From Liolophura sinensis (lineage: Eukaryota > Mollusca > Polyplacophora > Chitonida > Chitonidae), in NCBI RefSeq assembly GCF_032854445.1, contig NC_088302.1, positions 45,544,521 through 45,608,520 on the forward strand: 64,000 nt of DNA, given 5' to 3'. Positions 12,529 to 25,700 of the stretch are shown here, piece after piece; positions within the stretch are counted from its first letter, which is position 1, and each line of letters starts with the position of its first letter. The notes under the pieces were generated by a model. The model was not told the DNA's origin, did no database searches, and saw only the letters and a program-made list of their open reading frames with translations. The position numbers and the translations under genes were made by a program.

Positions 12529-15500
12529 TCAGGTGCAGGCAACTCGTAGGTCATACAGGGATGCCGGCCTCACCAGCTTGCTGTGCATGGACCCTAGAGG
12601 GTTGTGTGGTGCTTGTCCTGTATCGCTGTAGTACAGAGGTGACTCTGCCTTGTCAGGCTGTCCCAGGCTGAACTTGGGTATAGTGAAGCCTGTGTCAGGG
12701 GCGTACCTGCCCAGTTTACTATGCATTGACCCTAGGGGGTTGTGTGGGGCCTGTCCAGTATTATTGTAGTACAGAGGTGGCTTTGTCTTGTCAGGCTGTC
12801 CTAGGCTGAACTTGGGTGTGGTGAAGCCTGTGTCCAGGGTGTCATAGGACATTGTGTTGGCTAGTCCCTGAAGGTGTACCCAAGGGGACTTGGCTGGCTT
12901 TGGTGTAGGTTCCAGGACGAGACTCTCCAGGTGATCCCTAAGGAACTCTGTGAGGGAGGGGGAGGAGGCAGGAGACCTTAGATAACTTTTGGGCTCCTTC
13001 ATGGTCTGTTCACCGATCTCCAGAGCTAAATCCTGACCTGTAAACACACACATGTACACGTATTCACATCTATCACACACAACCTTCACAAGATAAATAA
13101 AGTCTTAAGATAAACCATAGTCTTAATTCACCACTTTCCATCTGAATTTGTCCCTGGTGAAATGAACAGTTCGAAAAGTAACTAATGTTACACGCACAGA
13201 ATTGCAAGCCTAGTTTGTTTTTACATTGCCTGCGAGTTCAACATGGATAAATTACATGTGCCGCATTGAAAATAATGGGAAATTAAAATAACACTTCTCT
13301 ATATACTGGATGTTACTCTTCTAGGATGTATCCCTCATAACTTCTGTAGTTAATTCATTAAGACACTGAGCAAATCCAGAAAATAACACAATAACAGCAC
13401 TGAACATTAATTACGAAAACAAAATCAAAATTTCTCTTCCATCAAAAACCACTACATCTATAGGTATATTCTAGTCAACAAAAGTGTTTTCAAAAATCAC
13501 CACAGTACAAAATGCAAGTGATCTGAGGTGACAAGCCACAGGCTGGTGTATAAACATACGCTTCCATTCTGCGGAAAGATCTTCTGCTTGGAGGCGCTCC
13601 AGACTGTGGCTGGCATTCTCATTCCCTGCCTTCGCTGACTGTTCATACAGCTCTGTAGCGGCCTCCACATTCACAGGAAGACCTGCAGAGGAACCAATAT
13701 ATAGGGGATTTATACATTTACAAATCATGAGCACGCGATTAAGTTCTACTTCAGAAAGAAAGAAATTCAATAATGGGTTATATAGAACATAATTTCAAAG
13801 ATCTCTCACATTATTTTCAGCACTAATGATCTGTTAGAAGTACCAAGAATAACCCTGGGACAGTTCAGAGATTATTTCATGGAAAACAACTAAGTGTTCT
13901 TTAGGCAAATAAGAGAAATTCTTAGGAAAAAATGATTTGAAATCACATAGCAATTTAAAAATTTCATTCTACTTAAAATGCTTTCTATGACACAAACAAA
14001 GAGTTCAGGTGAACACAACATATGCCCCAACAAATGCATTTGTTTGCAATGTATAAAAGAATACCATAAGCAATGTGGTTAGTATAACCCATGGGGAATC
14101 TTCATGGGTGTTGATGATAGGTATGTCATTACCATAACAACCCCGCAAGTGAACAAATGTCTCCATCACAACTCAAACTTTATGCAGAAAAAAGTTTGAG
14201 TTGTAGCAAGACAACGAAATCACTTCTATTTATATAGTATATATAAGGAAAATGGCTATCTGGTTACCATGACAACTGTGAAAATAGACAAATGTAAGTT
14301 GTGACACATCGTGAGCTGTGTATCTATGTATCCACTAATAATTAAATCTCTGCGTGGAAAACAGTTGGAGTTGTAGCCCTGACACAAAATCATATCTATT
14401 TGTATAGTATATATAAGTAAAATGGCTATCTGGTTACCATGACAACTGGGAAAATGGACAAATGTGAGTCGCTACACATTGCCATCTGTGTATCTAAGTA
14501 TCCACCAAAAATAAAACTCTTTGTGGAAAACTCTTGGAGTTACCCTAATTTTTCAACCACCCCTGCAACCACTATTTTGTAACATTCTGAGAAAACTAGG
14601 CCATGTGGAGAAATAATTTATACAGATTTATGAAGCTTACATCTATAAATACACAAACAAATAATTTTAAGCGTCATTTTAATAATGTTATATTTATAAT
14701 TATGATTATAAATAATTATTATTATAAATTCCAGGGAAAACAGCGCTTTAGTGGTTGAAAAGGTTGAAGATTTACTGTATAGTGCAGACACAAAATCATA
14801 TCTATTTATCTGGTAACCATGACAACCTAGGAAATAGACAAATGTCATGACAGATGGTCTTCTGTGTATGTATGTATCGACCAAAAATTAAAACTGTACA
14901 AAAACACATTTGGAGTTACAGCCATACACGAAATCATATCTATTTATATAGTATATGTAGGCAAAAAGGCAATCTGGTAACCATGACAAAAGTGCAAAAT
15001 GGACAAATGAATCATGACACATCATCATCATATTTATGTATGAAAACACCAAAAATCAAAACTCTACACAGAAAACTGTTGGAGTCATAGTCCGGACACA
15101 AATATGGACAGAGATAAGTTAAAAAAGTTTAAAAAAAAAAAATTATAGTTTGGTGAGAGTTTGTCCCGTGGTTTGAATGGCATGGGCTTCGCCTTGCCTT
15201 TACTCAGTGGGTTGTATGCCATACAGCTTTGTACCTACCTCCCATACCGTACTCATGGAACACCCCCAGGTTATACATGGCCCCGTCATGTCCTGCAGCA
15301 CTGGCCTCTCTGTATAACTCACCAGCCTTACACTCATTCTGATCCGTGCCCCAACCCTGCTCATAGCAAATCCCCAGGAAGTACTGTGCCTCGGGATCCT
15401 ACAACAGCAACAACCCTGATCATCACTCGCCACTAGGGGTTTCTAATTACGAATACCCATGAACGAGGGTGGGTATAATACACCAAACTCCTAATAACTT

Positions 15501-18500
15501 TGTGAAGAAATTAGGCTCAGTGTGCAGCCTGCTATGTGTTCTTTTCACCTCAGTCTTTACCTACTGCTATCCTGTTTTAGTTAAATGAGAAACTACTAAG
15601 TGCATGGAACCACAGAAAACAGCATCATACATAAATGGACAAATCAAAAATGGTAAATTACGTTCACCTGTCGTACCGTTGATGATTCATTATATACTCC
15701 TTGCCATTTAGCTCCTTGCCTACCTTTTGAGCAGCAGCAGCCTTGAAAAGTTTGACAGCTTTGGTCATATCCTCATTCTCCTCTCTGGTGTAATGTACCC
15801 CCAGGTATGTCTGAGCCTGTCAAATATCAAGCAGGACATACCAGTCAAACTTGTGTATGCTGCTGCCACAGGTAATGGTCACAGACACTCATCAATCAAT
15901 AATACTGTAGTATGTTCATGTTCTAAATCTGACTGGGGTAATATGTAATTATGTGTTTGTGATCAGAAAGTCTTGATTACCGGTGTGACAACAGACAGAC
16001 AGTATGCTAATTACCTCCTGGGGAAAAGTTAATGCTTACTGCCAGCATATGAAAATATCTGCTCGCAGCCACTCGTTAAATGAGGTGAACAAGACAAGTA
16101 CATGTATATAGCATAATAATCTCGATAATATGCAAGTATCATTGACTGGAAAATTTATATCAGCAAAACATGTTGGTACAGTTCCAAACTCTTGTTTGCA
16201 TAACTGTGTGGACCTATCCTCCTCTTGGCTAATTTTGCGTACCTGTCTCAGGCCTAGTTTAGCCGCCTTATTCATGAGGGTGAGTCCCTTGTCTGGGTCG
16301 GGCTCCATCCCTTGTCCCCCCTGCAGGTACACCAGTGCTAGGTTATACACTGCTTCAGCATGGTCAGAGGCAGCTGCTAAACTGTACTGCTTCACTGCCT
16401 GCAACATCAAGCAAATGTGAAGAAATGACTTTCGTTTACATAAAATGTAAAACACCACAAATAATTATCATGTCAGATTGGTATATACTTAGGGGTTCCA
16501 GCTGGCTGCAGTTTTTATGATTCTGTATTCACAGAAATTATATTTCTGAAGATAGGAATTTGAAATTTATTATATGATAAGTAGCTGAAAGTTATACCTG
16601 GAGACCAAAAAAGAGCAATGTCGATGAGATGGTTTGGTCAAAGTTAAAATTATACTCAGTTGGAAAATGTACAATATATTAAATGTAGTCGGGCTTAAAA
16701 CTGTGTACTCAAGATCCTGGTATGATGCCCTGAATCAGAAATGTGGATTCTGTAAACACAGCCAGTATCATGTGTACCCACTGACCTCTGCCAGGTTTGG
16801 CTCCACTCCCATGCCGGACTCATAGCACAGACCAAGGTTAAACTGTGCCTTAGCACAGCCCAGCTTGCTGGCTTCCTTCCAGTGGTGAACTGCAGCAGAC
16901 ATGTTCTTCCGGGCAGCATGCTGGAGGCCAGCAATGTTATTGCCTGTGGCTGTGTACATCCTACACAGATCCTCAAACTCTGTGAACACTAGGTCTAGAG
17001 CATTGGGGCCCTCCCCTGGTTTCTGTGAGAGGAACAAGTCATGTGAGGCTTATGAAAATACACACATTAATTTTTTATTTATTTCATTTATCTGAGCAGT
17101 GTTTTACGCCGCACTCAAGACTATTTCACTTATACAATGGCGGACAGCATTACAGAGGGAGAAAACCTAGCAGAGCCCAGGGGAAACCACAACCATCAGC
17201 AGGTTGCTGACAGACCTTTCCATTGCCATTAACTTTTTACTATCAGGGCATGAGGTCCTGTATTTTATGTACTATGCTCAAACATGTGAGGATCATAAAT
17301 CACTTTAAAAGAAATCCATCATTTTTTATTTATTTATATGATTGGTGTTTTATGCCGTTATCATGTTTTATGTATTTATTTGATAGGTGTTTTATGTCGT
17401 ACTCAAACATGTCACTTATATGACGATGACAAGCATTATGACAAGAGGAAACCCATCACTTAAATACCATCCTCCAATATAACGCCTTAATATACAAGTG
17501 ATATGCACCACAAGAGCAATTTACACATTCACGAATTCAACATGAACTCTCAACATTAAAACCATGCTAATTTGTGTCAAATCCTTGTCAAGCTTTAAAC
17601 TTAACTGCATATTGTAAACAAAGTATCAGGTGTACATATTACCTGTGCCTTGTCCTGAAGTGTCTCCTCTGCTGAAGACTTTGAGCCTGATGTCTGTACA
17701 CCTTTGTGGGTGACAGATTTACTGAGCTGGGGTGAGGTGTGGGCTATCTTATAGAGTAGACGACAGCAGGGTCTCTTCCCTTCACATGACTCTCCCCCAT
17801 CGTGGGAGAGTTTGGAAAGGTGGATCCCTAACACTACCCCGGTACCCTGAAGCAGTAAGAGAGCTTTTCCAGGGCTTCACACATAACACTCCACAGCAGG
17901 ATATTGAATTTAACCGTAAAAGTAATTATAAATACTAGTACATGCTTTTTCATTCCCAAACCTTAACCCTAATCCACACAGCACTGTGATTTATCACTTG
18001 TTCTGGCCAATGTTCAATCAGTTTGGGAAAACAAGCCTACATTTGAGATTTGGTTAACCATGAAGCAAGCATTACATTCTAGTAATCTAGCCACCATGTT
18101 TTTTCCTTGGATTGAAAACATAAAAAAATGTTCATATTTTGGGCTTATTAATCAAACACACTGTTATGTATGTAATCTTTTCTCTCAAAGTAGCTGGTAA
18201 AACAGTAAATCAAAGAGAACAAATCAGTGGGATAGAGCTACATGCAGGTTTTATGTGGAAAACAAAAAGAGGTGGAAAACAGTAAGACATACCCAACCAA
18301 CAGCTTCTAGTGCACTGTTACGTCCATACTGCAACTGACTCCAGAAATCAAAGTTTGGCTTTCTCCAGTCACTTTCTTTTCTATCAGGACCTTGTTGTTC
18401 ATGGTCATTTTTACTCCCACTGTCACTGGAGGAACATCTTTTAGGAAAGACAACAAATCAAAAAATTTACATAAAATTAATTTAAAAGTTTTCAGTTAAA

Positions 18501-19872
18501 ATTACCAAACTTTTCCTATACTAGCAACAGATGTGCATACTTCATTACTAGTTTATTTTCCACAAGTCACTGCATATATACTGAAGTGTTAGGAATTTGG
18601 ACAATTCAGCTTTAAATTCTTCAACCACATCTGCAACCAGTATTTTGAAACATTCTGAGAGAAGTTTGGGTTGTAGAGAAATAATTTGCACAGTTTTATG
18701 AAGTTTGCATCTTTAAGGACGCAGACAAATCATTTTTAGGGTCATTTTCATTACAATTGTATACATAAATTCTAATGCAAAAGTGATTTAATGATTGATA
18801 ACGTTGTAGATTTACAGTAAGCAGTTATACAGGGCACACCAAAACTGAGTAAATGAACGGTCACATTGTACAAGAATAATGGTCGACAACTGTAACATTT
18901 TTGAGAAATACACACATCTGCTGATGGAATTACTTCCTTAATACATTTCAAAAATGTGTCTAAACAGCTGTAAACTTCAGCCAGGCCATAAGCCTTACCA
19001 AAAGAGAATAGGCTGTAAACAGCACAGTAAAACTATTTTTTTGTCAATGAAGCTGTGACTTAAAAAACAGCTACAAAATGAACCAAAAAAAAAAAAAAAT
19101 TACAAAATGATGCGAGTGGTAAAATTGCACGAAGGGGAAGACGAGGAATCATGTTGATTTGCCTTACCTATGAGTTACTGTAACACCACAAGCTTGACGA
19201 TGGACTACTTCGTAACAGGGAGACTGTGCTTTATACTCATCATCAATGCATGAGGGCCTCTGACGGATGTTACTCTGTATCTGGAGACGGATCGCTGACA
19301 TGAAGAAAAAAAATACACACAAATGTTGTCACTTGATAAAGGATTAACCATGTTGACCTACTTTGATTTCTATATATCCTCTTAAATTGTTACCATTAAA
19401 ATGTAACAGTTGACATGTATATGTCATGCATTACTTCTAATACATGTAAATGAATGGACATTGGATACATGCCTTGAGAAGATGCCAAGAACACGAGGCC
19501 TACCTTTAAAATAGTCTTAGCCTAGTTAGTGTAAGTTTCTGGAGGTGTGTAAGCAATAACAAGTTCTGATTGGTTCTAAACTGAAGAAATAGGTCAAATG
19601 AGGTCAAGGGCCCTAGTTCCCAGATACAAACAAAACGGTCGGAAGGCACAAGCACATAATCCATCGTTTATAACTGCTTTGAGATAATTTCAGTAAATAC
19701 ACTTGTCCTCTTGGATAACTTGATCTACAAAATATACATCGGACTGTTCATGGAATTTGACACTGGCAGCGCGAGCGGTGCCCAAAAGTCGCGCAGTCTA
19801 CTGTATTTCCTCAACTACCAAGAGAATTCAGGGCCACTAACCTCGAGGAATCCCGACCAACACTCTCCACAT
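12529..19872 (-). CDS. DELE1: DELE1-like mitochondrial stress relay protein, complete, 10 exons
   Basis: Coding exons, 5' to 3': 19842-19872, 19168-19294, 18293-18437, 17643-17846, 16786-17022, 16243-16398, 15724-15816, 15239-15398, 13560-13682, 12529-13037. All borders are GT-AG with agreeing phases, giving 594 residues (human is about 515). DELE1 senses mitochondrial damage; after OMA1 cleavage it activates the kinase HRI and the integrated stress response. The N-terminus MWRVLVGIPRAIRLQIQSN is basic and suits mitochondrial import; human DELE1 also starts MWR. The exon 3/4 junction gives AVGWGTGVVLGIHLSKL, matching the human AISWGTLAVLALQLARQ membrane-like segment (about residues 98-113). 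TPR/Sel1 repeats run from about 190 to 415 (AQFNLGLCYESGMGVEP, AQTYLGVHYT, AQYFLGICYEQGWGT), with apparently one more than human. The last exon carries a 46-residue tandem duplication. The exon 1 ATG was chosen because its splice restores the frame and matches the family. Confidence 0.92.
12572..12846 (-). repeat. 138-bp coding tandem duplication in the last DELE1 exon
   Basis: The DELE1 tail contains two copies of a roughly 46-residue unit. Each begins DTGFTTPKFSLGQPDK or DTGFTIPKFSLGQPDK and runs through YY(N/S)(N/D)TGQAPHNPLGSMHSKL. The copies differ at several residues but keep the frame. As I recall it, the human protein has no such repeat, so this is a lineage-specific extension of unknown role. 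Confidence 0.85.
14130..15105. repeat. About 170-bp intronic tandem repeat, 4-5 diverged copies, with one insertion
   Basis: In the DELE1 intron between exons 8 and 9, units carry the block AAATCATATCTATTTATATA, then TGGTTACCATGACAACT, then a purine-rich end TTGGAGTTGTAG. Unit starts lie near 14216, 14389, 14793 and 14931. The third interval is longer because a separate element (14542-14785) sits inside the array. Confidence 0.7.
14542..14785. mobile_element. Short inverted-repeat element (MITE-like), copy 1
   Basis: An 11-bp perfect inverted repeat, TTTTCAACCAC at 14550-14560 and GTGGTTGAAAA at 14751-14761, bounds an AT-rich noncoding segment. It interrupts the 170-bp tandem array. A second diverged copy lies at 18607-18825 in another intron of the same gene. 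No known family was recognised. Confidence 0.55.
17075..17225 (-). mobile_element. Family 1 SINE, 3' fragment
   Basis: On the minus strand this is the body and tail only: TTTATTTCATTTATCTGAGC then GTGTTTTACGCCGCACTCAAG in plus-strand reading, with the GGAGAAAACC and GCAGAGCCCAGGGG blocks. The tRNA head is missing. It lies in the DELE1 intron between exons 4 and 5. Confidence 0.75.
17320..17460 (-). mobile_element. Family 1 SINE tails, two fragments
   Basis: Two successive pieces, TTTATATGATTGGTGTTTTA (17334-17353) and TTTGATAGGTGTTTTATG (about 17379-17396), with remnants of the ACTTATATGACGATG body. They are short, headless and diverged. Confidence 0.6.
18607..18825. mobile_element. Short inverted-repeat element (MITE-like), copy 2
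   Basis: This is about collinear with 14542-14785: CTTCAACCACATCTGCAACC at the left, then ACATTCTGAGA, GAGAAATAATTT, ATGAAG and a right end GTAGATTTACAGTA. Its terminal inverted repeat is eroded (right side ATTGATAACG). It lies in the DELE1 intron between exons 2 and 3. Confidence 0.5.
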
Positions 19873-20010
19873 AGTCCTCTTTGATCAGAATACCACGTGT
19901 CAGGTCGAAACTTCGTCAAAACAAACGATTTATGACCAAATTATTCTAGCCCCCTGAAATGCATCGACGGCTCTCCGCCATCTTGACGGCATTGCGACAT
20001 TGCATCACAT
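19873..20010 (-). promoter_or_regulatory. DELE1 5' UTR and core promoter with YY1-type site
   Basis: This lies just upstream of the DELE1 start codon on the minus strand. Plus-strand CCGCCATCTTG at 19976-19986 reads CAAGATGGCGG in the gene's direction, the classic YY1 motif often found at transcription starts of housekeeping and mitochondrial genes. No TATA box is seen. Transcription probably starts close to this site, giving a 5' UTR of about 100 bases. Confidence 0.5.
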
Positions 20011-21894
20011 GACCAGATGCAGCTGAATGCCAGGCTAGGTTATTCCCCCTTACTTCTGTTCCTGCCTAGAGACACTACTTGTGCAGAACAAATTTTATAA
20101 CTGATGCCGAATTATCCGTTTAGTTTTATTATAGATGCAAAATGTGAAAAAAAAAGATCACCGTACTGTTTTTTTGTAACCCTAATTATTAGATATATCT
20201 TGACTGACCACAGACCTGTCTGAGCAGCCAGGACCGAATCCTACAAGCTGATAGCCCATTTTTTTGTAACCTGCTAATGGTTTACGTTTGGGAACAACTA
20301 GCAAGTCACGCTCTGTCAAATTTAGCTATATGGTTTATTCAGGATAAGCACAAACCTGGCCACCATCATATAAAACTGAAACATTGCTGAACATGGCTTT
20401 AACACTACTCCATCAAACAATCAATCAGTAAATTTTTACGTTTAGACAGCCCTGTCCCATGGACTGCACTAAGGCAGTGACATTATCAGTGGAATCATAT
20501 TCGACAGATATTTCATTCCTGGGAATTTCTGTGTTCCCTGAATTACTTGTATTTTGGGGGAAAGACAAATCGTGAATCAATCGAAATTGCACGTGGGGCT
20601 ATTCGTTTGTAACTTGCTGTGCCATGCAAGGGCACTCCAGTTTCCTCCACTCATAAAACTGAGCGCCATCTCATAACTGAAACTTTCTTGCGTATGGTTT
20701 AACAATAAATAAATATCATTTATTTCGGTCCACCATCTGTTAGTGATTTCATTTGTGTTGTCCATATCTGATTGCTTGTTTATCACCGCACAAATGACTT
20801 ATACGAGTTCAATAAGCTGTTCCAACCACTATAGTACTGCTATAGTTGCTGTAAGAATCCACCTCAGACTAGCATGGCTGCGGTCTAATGTGAGGAGGTT
20901 TACCAAGTCCGTTGTGTAGTGTTGTGTTTTCTTCATCCAATAGCTTAATGGGAGCAGCTGATTGTAAGGGTTGTCTCCAGGGACACCATATTCTCAAAAG
21001 CTAACAGAATTTCTATCGTTTGAATGATGCTAGAACGTATTCTGATACTATAATTCTTTAACCTTTTCGCATTTCTGCAAGCATATTCTGAAGTCATTAT
21101 TCTGGGTTGAGATTATACTTTTTGTGAAGACCTGACACTGACCATTCCAATGTAGTTTTGTCTCCAAAATCAAAATATAGAACACACATTCTATTAACTC
21201 ACTGACATAATGATTGTATTACACGAATAGGGTAACATGTTGAATAACACACGGCATTATGTTATAATCATAATAGGATACATCTTATTGCATCATTCAG
21301 ACAACATATTTTCTGCTCAAATTACTTTTAAGATTATTTTTTCAGTGTATAATCCCATCGACATTTTAGTAATGCTTCTTTGTGAATAATACAGTTCATT
21401 TAGCGAAAGGATTAATGAATGATTATGAGTAATATGGCAATATTGCCGTCATATCATGACGATAGGTTGACTGTGGTTTATCTTAGTGTTACTCGCCATT
21501 ATGTTGCATATACATTGGAAGCGAAAGGTTATCACCGAGTCTGTTAAAAAGACTGACTTTGTCCGCAATGTATTCAAACTGTGTTGAAGTTGCAATACGT
21601 GATCGAACATCTATATAGTACATTCCTCCACCATGTTCAAGGATGTATCTTTGAGCTTAATTTGGAAAATGGATATATGTTGATAAGAATTTTTCACAAA
21701 ATTGTCGCATACTGATTTTAGCAAATAATTTCAGGGTATGGTGGAAGGTTTGAACGTTTTGCAGTCATGCATGTGTATTTGGGTGTGCTGTTGGATGCTC
21801 ACTCCCTGGTGTTCTTATTTACATGGCTGATAAAGCATCGCTATTTATTACACCGGCTGGGTCATCTTTTAAACGTTTGTCGGTAGATTTGTCC
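20011..21894. other. Intergenic stretch, no recognised feature
   Basis: Upstream of DELE1 and downstream of stanniocalcin-like copy A. I see no coding signal, clear SINE or long tandem repeat, only ordinary AT-rich sequence. Confidence 0.5.
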
Positions 21895-22125
21895 TTTGAT
21901 ATATTCATTTATTTCAGTGGTGTTTCACGCCGTACTCAACAATATTTCACTTGTACGACAGAGGTCAGCAGTATGGTGGGAAAAAAAACAGGCAGACCTC
22001 GGACGAAACCCACAACCATCCGCGGACTGCTGGAAGAACATTCCAAGTGATGACTGGAAAAGAAGTCAGCATGACCTGGACTTGAACTCACAGCGATCGC
22101 ATTGGTGAGACTCATGACATTTTCG
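21895..22125 (-). mobile_element. Family 1 SINE, mostly complete body
   Basis: In plus-strand reading, TTTCAGTGGTGTTTCACGCC starts the tail. The GAAACCCACAACCATCCGCG and GACTTGAACTCACAGCGATC blocks follow, the latter containing the reversed B box, up to the GCATTGGTGAGACTC head remnant. The A-box end is lost or diverged. Confidence 0.8.
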
Positions 22126-22747
22126 CTTGCACGGTGGCGGAGGAAACCAAAGTCTCCGTGATTAACCACTGATCGCTGGCAAGTTATTTGCGAACTTTTC
22201 CACGCATATGACGTGGAGATATGCACATTATATTATTGGTGGAGGACAAGTGTTTTTCAGCTAACGTGAGGTATTATGCCAACAACCACACCAGCGTCGT
22301 CAACCGCTTGCTGTTACTAAGCCTATAGTTACCAACAGTCAACTGGAATTCAAGGTATACTCTTCATTTTTGTCGAGTTCAACCTCCAATAGAAAATCAT
22401 GTTATTACTATATTGACAGGAAACTCATTCATCCTTATGCTCGGAAACCCCACACATTGTAAATCTGAAATCTCCTGCAAGGTTTGTATTGTTGCATGGG
22501 AAAACTGGCTTTGGTGTTACAGCTCCAGACATATGACTAGACAACCTATCCAGTTACTACCTATCCAGAATATGACTGAATATCATAAGAAGAAAGACGA
22601 TGTTTTTAATGACTTTTTAATTCATTAAAAAATAACAACAAAAGAATAATTCTTACTTCCCAGAAGTAATCCTGGAGTAAGAGTCATTAACTTCCAATTG
22701 TGACATACACCAGGGAAACATCTGAGGTTACATTTTTAGCGTCGTGT

Positions 22748-25700
22748 TTATTTGTCGCGAAATACAGCAATTTTTTCCAATGCCCAGATTGAAAATCGGC
22801 CCAGTTGTTGTTCACCACATCCAATAGCGATCTCCACAATTTCTCGCCACATTCTGCAGGAAAAAAAATGTAATACGGAGTTGTAATGCGAAATACTGCA
22901 TTCGTTAGACTGTATGTAGTAAATAATATTGCTTGTATTGCATGAAAAATATACAGAACTGCATGTATTACAAATAATGCACAAAGCAATGCTGCATTTA
23001 TTACAAATAATGCACCAAGCAATACTGTATTTGTTACAAATAATGCACCAAACAACACTGTATTCGTTACAAATAATGCATGAAACGATTCTACATTTAT
23101 TCAATGAATGCATTACGTGATACTGCATACACTCGTATGAACATAAAAATATATTTTCCTGTTATTCACGTGCAGCTTGTTTTGTGTTAAACATCAGTAA
23201 ACGCATACAAGACATTTTTCTGTTATGCACGCACGGTTTGCTTGTGCAAAACGTCTGTATATGTATGTACCTGCAAAGTGGGATACTGTTCTGTGGGTGT
23301 AGGGTAATTCGTCATCGTCTTGAAGCATGTAGGGGCTGTTTATTCATCATGTTGAACTGAGATACATATTTGTTATCGACAAGTTATGTTCTAGAATGGT
23401 ACACGATTTGAACACTGATTTCACCCAGTTGCCAAGAATGTACCTTGCGTCTTTCTAACAACATTGAAAACTGTTGACTTCTTCTGTTTGCATGATTCCG
23501 TTCTATATTCGTACTTTATATACATTCTTAGTTTTTTGGTAGTTTGTGTTATGCGTTGTTTTGGGAATTGGCCTTGCGATTAGTGACCTTGGACGCCATT
23601 ACTGGTTGACGGCTGGTATACGAATGTTTATCTCGGGAATAGGGTAAAGAAGCTTCTTACGATATTATGTGTGTGTTGCAAGTTTTATAGAACTTATAGT
23701 TCACAATAATCACCTGATCGTGTGTCTGAGGTCGTGTACTTGAAACACTTGCCAGAGGGCCTCACGATTGTCCCAGGCAATGCTACAGAAGCCCTCTCTG
23801 ACGTAACAAGCGGACATCCGGTCCCAGCCCTCGCTGTTCAGCGCATGACAAGTGGTAGAGGGCAAGCGGTACATGTCGGCCATCGTCCGAGACATACACG
23901 CCTGCGATCGTGTGATCCAGTCCTGACCCTTTGTGAAAAATTCGGGGAAAAAAGACAATTATATGGCTGGCTCCTCACAGACTTTAAATAAATATTTTCC
24001 AACTAGAAATTATTTGCATGACAGGGTTGACCGTCCCGAACCCTTTGTGGAAAACTGGGAAAGAATTAAGATAATTTTATCACAAGTTGAGCTTGAGGTA
24101 AAAAGCAAAATATTAAATTTATCTTTTCGTATCTTTGTTAATTGTGTTGAAGAAATAAGCTTACCTATCATATACGTTTTTGATGTTGGGCAGATTTATG
24201 AGTAACAAATAAATATGCCAGACGCATGTGCTGGCTAAAAATCTGACAAACTTAATCCCTGCCTTATAAATTTAGCTGAATCTGAATTGACAAGAGCTGG
24301 GTTTGAACACTCGATCTCATTAGTCAAGGCCGAGGAAACCTCTGACATTTTAAAGAAGTACTGTTGTAAGATGTAATATGATACATTTTGAGGAAACTAT
24401 TTTTCCACAAAACATCGCTTCATCATTTACTGGATTTTGATCGACTTCAATCAAAAGACTTCTGCATTTGCATATATATATGTAAGCTTGAATATTGCGC
24501 ATGAGAGTCATTACAGTTAAAGAAAAAACAATGCAAACTATTTTGGTTTGAACATGTGATATATGCAGTTTCGTATGTTGCCATGTAAGAGAAATCAGTG
24601 ACATTATCATAAACTAAATGCAGCCACTAGCTTAACAATGTTCTGTCCTGTTATATTTAGTGTAATCTAATCATGACCGAACTACTTAACAGAAATAAGA
24701 AATGCCGTGCTTGGTAGACTTTTAAATTCTTAAAGAGTGAAAGACAATTTGGCCATCAATTTCGTTTCCAAACTAAAAATGGTCGTTTTCCACAACTATC
24801 ATTGAACTTAAAGAGTCGCTTAAAAATAAAAGAGTCTTAAAGAATTGTTCGGTTACCTTATAATTTTCAGCAGTTCTTTATTTCATGGCATGAAAATAAT
24901 GAATATGCACGAACTGCCACGTGAACACAAGAAATGATATGAATGCACTGACCGCGGCATCAAAGAGGTCAAAATGGTTCTGGTAGCGGCGACAGTAGTT
25001 CTCGCCGTGATCAATGACGAAGGAGTGAGGCAAGCACGGGAATCGTCTCTGAATGCAGCCATACACAGCACAGGAAGCGTCATTTCCGGCATCCAGGCAA
25101 GACTGCTCGATATCTGCAAACAACACGTTGTATATACACGTACAGAGATCTTTCTGAAATATTTCTGAAACCAACTGGCCGTTGGCAGCAGCAGTTAGCT
25201 AATAGAGAGGTACTAGGTTTGTTTTTAATTGAGGAATGATACGTTGCAACATTTCTTTAGATGGTTTGTATTCTGACGGACGTTCTATGGGAGAATTTCC
25301 ATATCAGGGAGGACTGACCTGCACTAAGTAATAAGTGCAGGTCTATCAACGTAAGGATAGATTTATCATTGAAATGTTTTTTGTCAGCATTAGGATTAAG
25401 CCTTACTTTCGACACTCACAATCCCACGATCCATTTCAAATCTAACTGTTAAAACCATATTCCCTAATGAGAAATAAATATAATACTCCATTAAATCCGT
25501 ACATATGTACTAAAGTAAAGTTGTGTCCACACAATGCAATACTTCATGCAGGTACGAAAATTACCGTATAGCGGACTGGCATATTTCTTTCTATTTATAT
25601 ATTTCTGATATTATGTTTTACTGACATTGTTTCCGACCTCATAGCGAAATGTCTGAAATTTTTACCATTCAATCCGTTCGATATTCAAACCTTCAGCGGG

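Noticed and set aside
12425-12631. Plus-strand 68-codon frame and similar frames across the DELE1 exons
   Set aside because: Antisense shadows of coding exons, without start context or homology.
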